From: Limnohabitans sp. 2KL-51
Lineage (GTDB): Bacteria > Pseudomonadota > Gammaproteobacteria > Burkholderiales > Burkholderiaceae_C
Assembly: GCF_003063645.1 (NCBI RefSeq)
Contig: NZ_NESJ01000015.1
Location: 1-64,000, forward strand
Length of the DNA stretch: 64,000 nucleotides
Reading direction: 5' to 3'
Shown one piece after another: positions 25,536 through 33,760 of this stretch (its first letter is position 1; the number at the start of each line of letters is the position of its first letter). The notes beneath the pieces are model-generated. The model did no database searches and had not been told where the DNA came from. It saw only the letters and a list, made by a program, of their open reading frames with translations. Made by a program: the position numbers and the translations under genes.

Positions 25536-27743
25536 ATGACACAGATCAAGACTGCCCCGCCAAGCACCTACGACATAGGCATTGGCGGCATGACCTGCGC
25601 CTCGTGTGTGGCGCGTGTTGAAAAAGCCCTGAAAAAAACACCCGGTGTGCTCAGCGCCACGGTCAACCTTGCCACCGAATCGGCCCGTATCGAAGTGGCA
25701 TCGGGTGATGTGACTGACGCACGGTTGCGTCGTGCTGTGCGCGACGCCGGTTACGAGCCCCGCACACCCGAAGCACAAGCCGATGCAGGCCGTGAATCAC
25801 CATGGGCGGGCTTCATGCCGGTGGGGGTGGGCCTGCTATTGACTGCGCCTTTGGTATTGCCCATGCTGGCCGGGTTGTGGGGGCAGCATTGGATGCTGCC
25901 CGCTTGGGTGCAATTTGCACTGGCTACGCCTGTGCAGTTTGTGTTGGGCGCTCGTTTTTACAAAGCCGGTTGGCACGCGCTGAAGGCGCTCACGGGCAAC
26001 ATGGATTTGTTGGTGTCCTTGGGCACCACCGCAGGCTGGGCCTTGTCTGTCTGGCTGTGGCTCACTGCGCACGACGGGCATGCGCCACACCTGTACTTTG
26101 AAGGCTCGGCCGTGGTCATCACCTTGGTGATGCTGGGCAAATGGCTGGAGACGCGTGCCAAGCGCCAGACCACTGAGGCGATCCGCGCCCTGCACGCCTT
26201 GCGCCCTGACAAGGCACATTGGTTGGGTGAAGATGGTGAAGTCGATGTGCCGGTGGATGAAATTCTGGTGGGCGACCGCATCGTGGTGCGCCCCGGCGAG
26301 CGATTCCCGCTGGACGGCGAATTGTTGGAAGGGCAAACCCAGGTGGACGAATCGATGCTGACCGGAGAACCCTTGCCCGTGGCTAAAGCTATAGGTGGGG
26401 CACTGACAGGCGGGTCGATCAATGGCGAAGGGCGTGTGCTCATGCGCGTGACAGCCGTGGGCCATGAAACCGTACTCTCGCACATCATCCGCTTGGTGGA
26501 AGACGCACAAGCGGCCAAAGCGCCCATTCAGCGGCTGGTGGACAAAGTGGCCGAAGTGTTTGTGCCCGTGGTGCTGGTGATCGCCCTGCTCACCTTGGGT
26601 GCGTGGATGGTGACCGGGGCAGACTTTGAGACAGCGCTCATTCACGCGGTGGCCGTGCTCGTCATTGCCTGCCCTTGCGCCCTGGGCCTGGCCACGCCTG
26701 TGGCCATCATGGCGGGCACGGGTGTGGCGGCCAAACACGGCATCTTGATCAAAGACGTGCAGGCGCTGGAATTGGCCCACCGCGTGCAAACCGTGGCCTT
26801 TGACAAAACGGGCACGCTCACCGTGGGCCAACCGCGCTTGCTGGCCTATGTGCCGGCGCCCGGGCACGATGCAACAACGGCTTTGGGTTTGGCCGCACGC
26901 GTGCAAAACGGCAGTGAACACCCTTTGGCGCGAGCGGTGGTGAGTGCGGCTGAACAGCAGGGCTTGACAGGCTCAGCCGCGCAAGACCTGCAGGCCGTGC
27001 CCGGCAAGGGCGTATTGGCCAAGGTGGATGGCAAGCAGTTGATGCTGGGCAGTTTGCGTTGGCTGCAAGAAGAAGGTTTGGACATCGGCATGTGGCAGCC
27101 AGACATCGACGCCTTGCAGGCGCAAGGCGCGAGCTTGTCGGCTTTGGCAGAGCGCACCGATGCGGGTTTGCAGGCGCTGCTGCTGATGGGTTTTGGCGAC
27201 GAGCCCAAAGTGGGCGCTGCGCAAGCTTTGACTGCGTTGCGCGATCGCGGCTTGAAGCTGGTGATGATTTCGGGTGACAACCAAGCCGCCGCCGAAGCCA
27301 TGGCACGTCGCTTGGGCTTGCGCCCCGAGGCCGGAGAAGTGCTGGCCAATGTGCTGCCTGGCGACAAATCGGCGCAGGTGCAAAAACTGCGTGCGGGTGG
27401 CCAAGTGGTCGCCATGGTGGGCGATGGGGTGAACGATGCGCCCGCCTTGGCCGCCGCCGATGTGGGCATGGCCATGGGCAACGGCACCGATGTGGCCATG
27501 CATGCCGCGGGCATCACCCTCATGCGCGGCCAAGTTGCCTTGGTGGGCGCGGCGCTCGACATCTCGGCCCGCACCGTGGCCAAGATCCGGCAAAACTTGT
27601 TTTGGGCCTTCGCCTACAACGTGGCCGGCATCCCTTTGGCCGCGCTGGGCTACCTCAACCCCATGATGGCGGGCGCGGCCATGGCGCTCAGCTCGGTGAG
27701 CGTGATGGCCAATGCCCTGCTGCTCAAGCGCTGGAAACCCTGA
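25536..27743 (+). CDS. copA: Copper-exporting P1B-type ATPase CopA
   Basis: CopA (735 residues) pumps Cu(I) from the cytoplasm. One N-terminal HMA domain carries GMTCASC (residues 17-23). Membrane helices follow, with the actuator motif LTGEP, the intramembrane CPCALG metal site, the phosphorylated Asp in DKTGTLT, and the hinge [10 protein letters not shown]. The start is the ATG at 25536; 14 more residues are possible upstream but would run into the shared promoter. It diverges from copZ. Confidence 0.94.
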   Translation: MTQIKTAPPSTYDIGIGGMTCASCVARVEKALKKTPGVLSATVNLATESARIEVASGDVTDARLRRAVRDAGYEPRTPEAQADAGRESPWAGFMPVGVGLLLTAPLVLPMLAGLWGQHWMLPAWVQFALATPVQFVLGARFYKAGWHALKALTGNMDLLVSLGTTAGWALSVWLWLTAHDGHAPHLYFEGSAVVITLVMLGKWLETRAKRQTTEAIRALHALRPDKAHWLGEDGEVDVPVDEILVGDRIVVRPGERFPLDGELLEGQTQVDESMLTGEPLPVAKAIGGALTGGSINGEGRVLMRVTAVGHETVLSHIIRLVEDAQAAKAPIQRLVDKVAEVFVPVVLVIALLTLGAWMVTGADFETALIHAVAVLVIACPCALGLATPVAIMAGTGVAAKHGILIKDVQALELAHRVQTVAFDKTGTLTVGQPRLLAYVPAPGHDATTALGLAARVQNGSEHPLARAVVSAAEQQGLTGSAAQDLQAVPGKGVLAKVDGKQLMLGSLRWLQEEGLDIGMWQPDIDALQAQGASLSALAERTDAGLQALLLMGFGDEPKVGAAQALTALRDRGLKLVMISGDNQAAAEAMARRLGLRPEAGEVLANVLPGDKSAQVQKLRAGGQVVAMVGDGVNDAPALAAADVGMAMGNGTDVAMHAAGITLMRGQVALVGAALDISARTVAKIRQNLFWAFAYNVAGIPLAALGYLNPMMAGAAMALSSVSVMANALLLKRWKP

Positions 27744-27825
27744 AGGCGTATTTGCTTGATGTGCGTCATGACGCGGCGTGAGACAAACGCGCAAAGTGAA
27801 GGCATTCACCTTCCGGAGAGTTTTC

Positions 27826-28407
27826 ATGCAACGCCACAGCGCCCTTCAGACCATCCGCGACGAGCACGCGAGCTTGGCCGCCATGCTGCAATCCATGCGG
27901 CTCATGGTGGAAAAAGGGCCGTCCGATGACCATCGTCAATTTTTCAATGTGCTGCGTGCCATGTTGTTCTACATCGACGAATTTCCAGAGCGCCTGCACC
28001 ACCCCAAAGAGTCGAATCTGCTGTTTCCCAAAGTCGTGAAGCTCGCGCCCAAAACCATGGGGGCTGTGGACAAGCTCGAACGCGACCACATGCGCAGCGA
28101 AAAAGCCGCACGCGACCTGCAACACATGCTGCTGGCTTGGGAGTTGTTGGGTCCGGGCAGACGCGCCGCGTTTGAAGAGGCCATGGGCCAATACATCGAC
28201 GCTTACCTGGAGCACATGAACCTGGAAGAAAACGTCATACTGCCCGAAGCCGAACGTTGCTTTTCAGAGGAAGATTGGAAGCTGCTGGACGCGGCGTTTG
28301 CCGAAAACGCCGACCCTCTCACGGGCCAATACCGGCCTACAGAGACCTATGAAAAACTCTTCACCTTGATCGTCACGCGAGCGCCTTCACCCATTGGCTT
28401 GGGATGA
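27826..28407 (+). CDS. Hemerythrin HHE-domain protein
   Basis: This 193-residue all-alpha protein has the hemerythrin pattern. His in RDEHASL, the HHPKES pair, ERDHMR and EHMNLEENVILP supply the His/Glu ligands of a di-iron centre. Such proteins bind oxygen or respond to nitric oxide or oxidative stress; which applies is unknown. CGGAGAG precedes the ATG. It follows copA by about 80 bases on the same strand, so it may share that transcript. Confidence 0.88.
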   Translation: MQRHSALQTIRDEHASLAAMLQSMRLMVEKGPSDDHRQFFNVLRAMLFYIDEFPERLHHPKESNLLFPKVVKLAPKTMGAVDKLERDHMRSEKAARDLQHMLLAWELLGPGRRAAFEEAMGQYIDAYLEHMNLEENVILPEAERCFSEEDWKLLDAAFAENADPLTGQYRPTETYEKLFTLIVTRAPSPIGLG

Positions 28408-28421
28408 GGCGTGCACGCGGG

Positions 28422-29081
28422 TCAGAACATCCACTTGGTCCCGATCGTCACCAGGTTTTGACCGGCCTGTCGGCCCACGCTGCCATCGAGCTGTAACTTG
28501 GGCAGGATGTTGGTTCGCAAGCCCGTGGCCCAAGTGGGTTTGTCGTGTTGTTGGCCATAAAGCTCCACATGGGCGGTGATGTCACCATATGCACGCTCCC
28601 AGGCCAAGCCCCAAGTGCCGATGCGTTGGCTGCTGGAAACATCAACCAACCCCAGATTGGTGTGCAGGCTGCCCAGCTTGGCGTGGTTGCAGGTGAACAG
28701 CGCGTTCACATAGCCTTTGGATGCCTCACCCATGGTGCGGGCAGCACCCAACACGGCGCCCACATTGCAGCCGTTGTCTTGTGACGGGGTGAGGCGGAAC
28801 TTGGCCTGAATGTTTTGGGTCTCAAGCCCTGTTTTTTGTTCACGCGCCAAGCCCGCGCTCAGCTCGACGTTCTGGATCGGCGCATAGGCAGGCGCAACGG
28901 TCCAGCTGCGCAAACCGTTGGGTGCGCGTGTCCACCAGCCTTCAACATGACCTTCGCCGACGTCGTTCACATTGGCATCGTCCACGGTCAAAGGTCGGCC
29001 GGCTTGGACGCTGAGCACGAAGCCCAAGCCCAGCAATAAAAACAGGGCCTTGCGGGTGTGTGTTTGAGAAATGGTGATCAT
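28422..29081 (-). CDS. Small outer-membrane-type beta-barrel protein, uncharacterised
   Basis: This 219-residue protein has a signal peptide ending near VQAG (about residue 29) and alternating hydrophobic stretches that end in GTKWMF with a C-terminal Phe, typical of outer-membrane barrels. The mature N-terminus reads RPLTVDDANVND, as in small meta-pathway transporter-like proteins. I cannot name a substrate. Confidence 0.6.
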   Translation of the reverse strand: MITISQTHTRKALFLLLGLGFVLSVQAGRPLTVDDANVNDVGEGHVEGWWTRAPNGLRSWTVAPAYAPIQNVELSAGLAREQKTGLETQNIQAKFRLTPSQDNGCNVGAVLGAARTMGEASKGYVNALFTCNHAKLGSLHTNLGLVDVSSSQRIGTWGLAWERAYGDITAHVELYGQQHDKPTWATGLRTNILPKLQLDGSVGRQAGQNLVTIGTKWMF

Positions 29082-29150
29082 GGGTGGCGATGATAAAACG
29101 AGATTGAATCATTGGCGTGGGTTGTAGCGCAGATATGGCTTGCGCTGGAA

Positions 29151-29936
29151 TCAGCTCGCGTAATCAGGACTTTCGCGTTGCAGTTTGCGCAGCAGCGAAG
29201 GCCAAACAAACGCACCGCCCAGGCCGCCCGTTTGCACGCGCATGGCCGTGGCTACGCCAGTCAGAATTTGGGGGTCCACCGCCGTGAGGTCTTTCGGGCC
29301 GGACTGCCCAACCAGCGCATCGACCTGGATGCGGCAGGTGTTCTCAAACGTGTACATCGACAAAAACGCATCGGCGATGGTTTTGCCCACGGTAAGCAGG
29401 CCGTGGTTGCGCAGCATCAGGTAATTGGCTTCGCCCAAGTCGGCCTGCAGTCGCAGTTTTTCGTCGTCGCGAATGGCCACGCCCTCGTAGCCATGGTAGG
29501 CCAGCGAGGCCAGCACAAACGTACTTTGCTGGCTGATGGGCAGCACGCCATGGGCTTGAGCACTGACTGCGACGCCCGCTCGGGTATGGGTGTGCAACAC
29601 GCAGCCGGCATCGGGTCGTGCTTCGTGCACCGCGCTGTGGATCACAAAGCCGGCCGGGTTGACCGGGAAAGGGCTGTCGTGCAGCTTGTTGCACTGCATG
29701 TCCACCTTGACCAGGCTGGACGCGGTGATCTCGTCAAACATCAGGCCATAGGGGTTGATCAAAAACTGGTGGTCCTGACCTGCCACCGACTCGGGCAGCT
29801 TGGCGCTGATGTGGGTGAACACCAGATCGCTCCAGCCGTACAGCGCCACCAGCCGGTAACAAGCGGCCAAGTCCAGCCGCAGCTGCCATTCGTCGGGGTG
29901 AACGCTGTCTTTTAAGGAAGGAATCTCAAACGCCAT
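29151..29936 (-). CDS. Class II aldolase/adducin-family protein
   Basis: This 261-residue class II aldolase/adducin fold protein has the metal-binding HTHT motif in VLHTHTRAG and an acidic residue in HISAKLPES-type sequence near the N-terminus. Relatives include fuculose-phosphate aldolase and many uncharacterised family members. It stands alone, so the substrate is unknown. Confidence 0.82.
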   Translation of the reverse strand: MAFEIPSLKDSVHPDEWQLRLDLAACYRLVALYGWSDLVFTHISAKLPESVAGQDHQFLINPYGLMFDEITASSLVKVDMQCNKLHDSPFPVNPAGFVIHSAVHEARPDAGCVLHTHTRAGVAVSAQAHGVLPISQQSTFVLASLAYHGYEGVAIRDDEKLRLQADLGEANYLMLRNHGLLTVGKTIADAFLSMYTFENTCRIQVDALVGQSGPKDLTAVDPQILTGVATAMRVQTGGLGGAFVWPSLLRKLQRESPDYAS

Positions 29937-30151
29937 GGCTGTGCTCCGCAGGTCAGCAAAAGGGGTTCAGCTTAGCGGCAAGCGGGGTGGGGGGATGACT
30001 TGTTGGTGACTGGTTTGTGAACCTATTGGCGGGGCCAAACGAAACTGAGAAACGTTGCATGTGCCAAGTTTTGGATGGATACAGGTGAGAAATTGTGTTG
30101 GCACCAGAAAATGGTGACTTGACTATGCGAGCGATCAAAATAGAATGCCAA

Positions 30152-30172
30152 TGATATCAATATTGAATATTC
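30152..30172. promoter_or_regulatory. Overlapping palindromes ahead of the toxin-antitoxin pair
   Basis: TGATATCA (30152-30159), CAATATTG (30158-30165) and GAATATTC (30165-30172) are three consecutive palindromes ending six bases before the antitoxin ATG. This is a plausible autorepression site. No Shine-Dalgarno is visible between them and the start. Confidence 0.5.
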
Positions 30173-30178
30173 AGCATC

Positions 30179-30454
30179 ATGACCACTCAAGTACTCATCC
30201 GCCTTCCCACAGAGGTTGCAAGGCGTTTTCGAAACGCCATCCCTGCTCGTCAGCGAAGCGAGTTTGTTCGTAAGCTGCTGGAGGAAAACCTTCCGAATGT
30301 GGATGAACACATGTATGAACTCGCCCTCCAGGCAGAGGCGTTTGACCGTGCCAATCCACAGGAAGTGAGTGAGCTCGACGCAACCCTCATGGACGGTCTT
30401 GACCCCAACGAAACTTTTGACAACGCCAAATTGCTTGCCTTATGCCAAAAGTGA
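30179..30454 (+). CDS. Type II antitoxin (partner of MazF/PemK-like toxin)
   Basis: This is a small 91-residue protein. The N-terminal part contains LIRLPTEVARRFRNAIP, which resembles a ribbon-helix-helix DNA-binding domain, and the C-terminal half is acidic, as expected for the toxin-neutralising tail. It overlaps the toxin start by 13 bases. The call depends largely on the clear toxin next to it. Confidence 0.75.
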   Translation: MTTQVLIRLPTEVARRFRNAIPARQRSEFVRKLLEENLPNVDEHMYELALQAEAFDRANPQEVSELDATLMDGLDPNETFDNAKLLALCQK

Positions 30455-30780
30455 AGAAAGAAATCGAGCGGGGGGACGTCTTTTGGGCAAGACTGGATCT
30501 GACTGTGGGTTCAGAGTTGCAAAAAACCCGACCTGTTGTGGTTCTCTCCATCAACCCACTCAACAAGGCACGAAAAACGGTGGTGGTTGTTCCACTCTCA
30601 ACCTCGGCACCCGCCATCGAGTTTCTGAATGTCGCGCTCAAAGGTGGATCAGTAGCGCGATGCGAACACATTCGTTCCATCGACAAAACCCGACTGGCCG
30701 ACAGGATTGGTTCTATTTCAGATGCAGACATGGCAAAGATCGAAGAGGGAATCTCGCGGATTCTTGGCGTCAATCACTGA
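30442..30780 (+). CDS. MazF/PemK-family endoribonuclease toxin
   Basis: This 112-residue protein is a MazF/PemK-type mRNA interferase. The family opening RGDVFWARLD, the basic KTRPVVVLS strand and the following VVVVPLSTS are visible, with a closing helix SDADMAKIEEGI. It overlaps the antitoxin gene, ensuring coupled expression. The cut site cannot be inferred. Confidence 0.85.
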   Translation: MPKVKKEIERGDVFWARLDLTVGSELQKTRPVVVLSINPLNKARKTVVVVPLSTSAPAIEFLNVALKGGSVARCEHIRSIDKTRLADRIGSISDADMAKIEEGISRILGVNH

Positions 30781-30800
30781 TTGACATCATCGACGAGCCA

Positions 30801-31073
30801 TCACCCCGGCCGCGTCAACTCCTCCAGCCGCATCAGCCAAGCCCGGGCGTGCACCCCGCCATCTTCTACAGCCCCGCACATCTCAACCGAAGCTTGCAGT
30901 TGCCCGCACACCGCAGGCCGTTCGGGTTGCCCAAAAATTTTGCAGCGCAGCTGTTCGTCAAGTTGCACGCAGGGCACACCCGCTGTTTTGCCGTTGGGCA
31001 TGCCGGGGATGGGCGAGGAGATGGAGGGTGCGGTGCAGCAAGCGGCGCAGCCGGGGCGGCAGGTCAAAGTCAT
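30801..31073 (-). CDS. YkgJ-family cysteine cluster protein
   Basis: This 90-residue protein has an N-terminal CRPGCAACC cluster, further Cys at about 35, 44, 56 and 66, and the [16 protein letters not shown] block typical of YkgJ/Fe-S or zinc cluster proteins. The start ATG at 31073 puts it six bases after the mltA stop, so it is probably cotranscribed. The function is unknown. Confidence 0.82.
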   Translation of the reverse strand: MTLTCRPGCAACCTAPSISSPIPGMPNGKTAGVPCVQLDEQLRCKIFGQPERPAVCGQLQASVEMCGAVEDGGVHARAWLMRLEELTRPG

Positions 31074-31078
31074 TCGGT

Positions 31079-32257
31079 TCAGCGTGGCCACAGGGCCCAC
31101 ATTTGCAGGGGTTGCTTCAGGCGTCCGGCCAGCTCGCCCGCCGCCGAGCCGGAGCCTGCGTAATAGTCGGCCCGCACGGCGCCCACGATGGCGGTGCCGG
31201 TGTCTTGGGCCAGCACCAGGCGGTCCAGATTGGTTTGGGGGCCGGTTGATTTCATCCACACCGGGGTGCCATAGGGGATGCTGCGGCGGTCCACCGCAAT
31301 CGAGCGCTCGGCCGTGAGCGGCACGCCTTGTGCGCCTTTGGGGCCAGGCGGCACGCTGCCCTGGGGCACGGCTTCTTCGCGGAAAAACACCACACGCGGG
31401 TTTTGCCACAGCAACTCCTTGACCCGCGAGGGGTTGCGGTCGATCCAGGCCTTGATCCCGAGCCAACTCGCGTCGGTGATCAGGCGGTTGTCGAGCAACC
31501 AGCGGCCAATGCTTTTGTAGGGCTGGTCATTGGTGGCGGCGTAGGCCATGCGCACCCAGCGCTGGCGGCCGTCGGGCTCGGTCACATTCACCAAGCCTGA
31601 GCCCTGAATGTGCAGCACCATGGCGTCCACCGGGTCGGCCAGGTAAAGCAGTTCTTTGCCGCGCAGGGCGGCGCGTGCGGCCGGCAGGGTGTCGATTTCT
31701 TGTCTGCTGAACCAAGGTTTGCGCTGGGCCAATTGGGTGGGCGGTGCGTACAGCGGCACCTGAAACGCCCCTTGTGCCCGGCGCGAGCCCGTTAAAGCGG
31801 GCTCGTAATAACCGGTCAGCAGGCCTTCGCTGCGTTGGTCCAGCGCCTCGACGCGGTAGGGCTGGAGTTTTTCGCGCATCCAGCGGCGCTGCACTTCGGC
31901 GCTGGCGTTGGCCAGTTGGGCAATCTCTGGGCACAGCGCCCGCCAGTCGGGGGCCGGGCGCTGGCAGCTTTGTTGCCAGGCGGGCCAGGCTTCGTTGACG
32001 GCGTCGCGGTCCATGCCGGGCAGCTCGGCCCAGCGCACGGGCACCCAGCGGCTTTGCTCGCGCACCAGGACGGGCGGCAGGGGCCGGGTGTCCTCCATGG
32101 CCAGGATGTCTGCAATGCCGGGTTGCGGCGATGGGCTTGAGGTGGGCGGGGTTTGCACCACGGGGGCAACCGAGCAGGCGGCCAGCATGCCTACAATCGC
32201 GGCCATCATGAAGCCAGCCCGCAACGGGCGGCGGATCAAGAAACGGGGTTTTTGCAT
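31079..32257 (-). CDS. mltA: Membrane-bound lytic murein transglycosylase A
   Basis: MltA (about 392 residues) is an outer-membrane lipoprotein that cleaves peptidoglycan glycan strands. The ATG at 32257 gives a lipoprotein signal (GMLAAC, Cys near 21). The MltA domain includes LLTGYYEP and GSGLVNV, and the C-terminal 3D domain has [18 protein letters not shown] with catalytic and structural Asp residues. The frame extends upstream, but the lipobox favours this start. The start region overlaps, in opposite orientation, a small membrane protein gene. Confidence 0.92.
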   Translation of the reverse strand: MQKPRFLIRRPLRAGFMMAAIVGMLAACSVAPVVQTPPTSSPSPQPGIADILAMEDTRPLPPVLVREQSRWVPVRWAELPGMDRDAVNEAWPAWQQSCQRPAPDWRALCPEIAQLANASAEVQRRWMREKLQPYRVEALDQRSEGLLTGYYEPALTGSRRAQGAFQVPLYAPPTQLAQRKPWFSRQEIDTLPAARAALRGKELLYLADPVDAMVLHIQGSGLVNVTEPDGRQRWVRMAYAATNDQPYKSIGRWLLDNRLITDASWLGIKAWIDRNPSRVKELLWQNPRVVFFREEAVPQGSVPPGPKGAQGVPLTAERSIAVDRRSIPYGTPVWMKSTGPQTNLDRLVLAQDTGTAIVGAVRADYYAGSGSAAGELAGRLKQPLQMWALWPR

Positions 32258-32483
32258 GGGTCTGATTTTGCTGGAAGCTTTGCTGGCCTTGTGCATCTTT
32301 ATTGTGATTGTTTGGTGGACCATGTTTTCCGGCCGCAGCAAAGGTGAATTGCGCCAGGCACTGCCGCCGTCTGATCAGCCCCCGAACGAGGCCAGCGAGC
32401 CTGCACTGGATCATGCCTTGAGCCAAGCGGCGGCAAAAGAAACATCAACAGTTCAGCCAGCACCTGACGAAACCCGCCGTTGA
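32256..32483 (+). CDS. Small membrane protein, hypothetical
   Basis: This 75-residue frame has a strongly hydrophobic N-terminal helix (about 2-24, ending VWWTMF) followed by a polar tail rich in Ser, Pro, Glu and Gln, the layout of a single-pass inner-membrane protein. Its ATG overlaps the mltA ATG base for base on the other strand. There is no strong ribosome site. It may be real, or a by-product of the mltA signal peptide on the opposite strand. Confidence 0.45.
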   Translation: MGLILLEALLALCIFIVIVWWTMFSGRSKGELRQALPPSDQPPNEASEPALDHALSQAAAKETSTVQPAPDETRR

Positions 32484-32489
32484 GGCTTT

Positions 32490-33092
32490 TCAGTCCAGCA
32501 GGCTGTGAGCGCCTTCAAAGCGCTGGGCGTAATAACGGTTGCTCATAGCGTCGATGCGCACCCCGGTTCGGGGGTTGCTGGCGTGCACAAACCGACCATC
32601 GCCTACGTACACCCCTACATGCGAGTGGCGTGCGCCCAGGGTGTTGAAAAACACCAGATCGCCCGGCTGCACGTTGGTGGTGTCGATGGGGCGGGACATG
32701 CGGCCCAAGTCGGCCGCTGAACCCTGCACCCGCAAGCCCCCTCCTTCGCGCAGCACATGGGCCACCAGGCCCGAGCAGTCAAAGCCCGTGGCCGGGCCAC
32801 GCCCGCCCCAGGCATAGGGCGTGTCCAGCAAGGACAGCGCCACCATGGCCACATCGTTGCGCACGGTGTTGTAAGTGCCAGAAGGCCGTGGGCGCGAGGC
32901 AGCAGGGTTGGCCGGCTCTGAGTTGGCGGGTGCCGTGCGGCGAGCTGGGGGCGATGAGCAGCCCGCCAGCAGAACGGCGGAAACCAGACCCAGACCTGTG
33001 AGCAAGCCCTTGCGGCGCTGCGGGTCATGCGCTGCACGCGTCGGGCGGGGCGCAGCCAGCGTTTGAAACAAAGAGGTGTCAAGCTTGTTCAT
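32490..33092 (-). CDS. NlpC/P60-family peptidoglycan hydrolase, lipoprotein
   Basis: This 200-residue lipoprotein (LLAGC lipobox, Cys near 45) has a C-terminal NlpC/P60 domain. The catalytic Cys is in FDCSGLV and the His in ARHSHVGVYVG. It would cut D-Glu-mDAP type peptide links in the periplasm. The start overlaps the stop of the response regulator gene (ATGA), so it is coupled to the two-component pair. Confidence 0.88.
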   Translation of the reverse strand: MNKLDTSLFQTLAAPRPTRAAHDPQRRKGLLTGLGLVSAVLLAGCSSPPARRTAPANSEPANPAASRPRPSGTYNTVRNDVAMVALSLLDTPYAWGGRGPATGFDCSGLVAHVLREGGGLRVQGSAADLGRMSRPIDTTNVQPGDLVFFNTLGARHSHVGVYVGDGRFVHASNPRTGVRIDAMSNRYYAQRFEGAHSLLD

Positions 33093-33760
33093 GGCAATTG
33101 CCGCATCAAATTGGCCAATTCCACCGCTGACTTGACTTCCATTTTGTCGAACACCCGGGCGCGGTGCACCTCCACTGTGCGCACGCTGATGTCCAGCTGG
33201 TCGGCGATCAGTTTGTTGGGCAGGCCCTCCACCACCAGGCGCATGACGTCGCGCTCACGCTCGGTCAGCTCCAGCAGGCGCGATTGCAGGCGCTGGTGGG
33301 TTTGCCGAGCCGCCAAACGCTCTTGCGACAAGGCCAAGGCCTGCTCCACCCGATCGACCAAGACGTTGTCCGAAAAGGGCTTTTCGCAAAAATCAAAAGC
33401 CCCACGTTTGACACTGTCCACCGCCGTTGGCACATCGGCGTGGCCCGTCAAAAAAATCACCGGCCAGGCCTGCGCCATGCCCTTGACCAACAGCTGCTCG
33501 AACAAAGCCAGGCCGCTCATGCCGGGCATGCGCACGTCCAGCAAGATGCAAGCCGATTGCTGCAACCTGGCCGGGTTCGGTTGCCAAGCGCCATCGGTGT
33601 TGGGGTTGGCGTGGGTGCTTTGCAGCATGGCCAAAAAAGCCTCGGCGCTGTCAAAAGACTCACTGAACAAGCGCCGTGTGCGCAGCAGCCAGGCCATGCC
33701 CTCGCGCACACTGGCGTCGTCATCCACAATGAAAACGGTGGGCGTGTCGGTGAAACTCAT
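33089..33760 (-). CDS. FixJ-type response regulator
   Basis: This 223-residue regulator has a receiver domain (about 7-125, with FIVDDDASVREG acidic pocket, phospho-Asp in LLDVRMPGMSG, and the LTGH and KP positions) and a LuxR-type HTH (LTERERDVMRLVVEG, then NKLIADQLDISVRTVEVHRA). A longer stretch than usual separates beta strands around residues 48-60. It overlaps the kinase gene stop (ATGA) and is its obvious partner. Confidence 0.9.
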   Translation of the reverse strand: MSFTDTPTVFIVDDDASVREGMAWLLRTRRLFSESFDSAEAFLAMLQSTHANPNTDGAWQPNPARLQQSACILLDVRMPGMSGLALFEQLLVKGMAQAWPVIFLTGHADVPTAVDSVKRGAFDFCEKPFSDNVLVDRVEQALALSQERLAARQTHQRLQSRLLELTERERDVMRLVVEGLPNKLIADQLDISVRTVEVHRARVFDKMEVKSAVELANLMRQLP

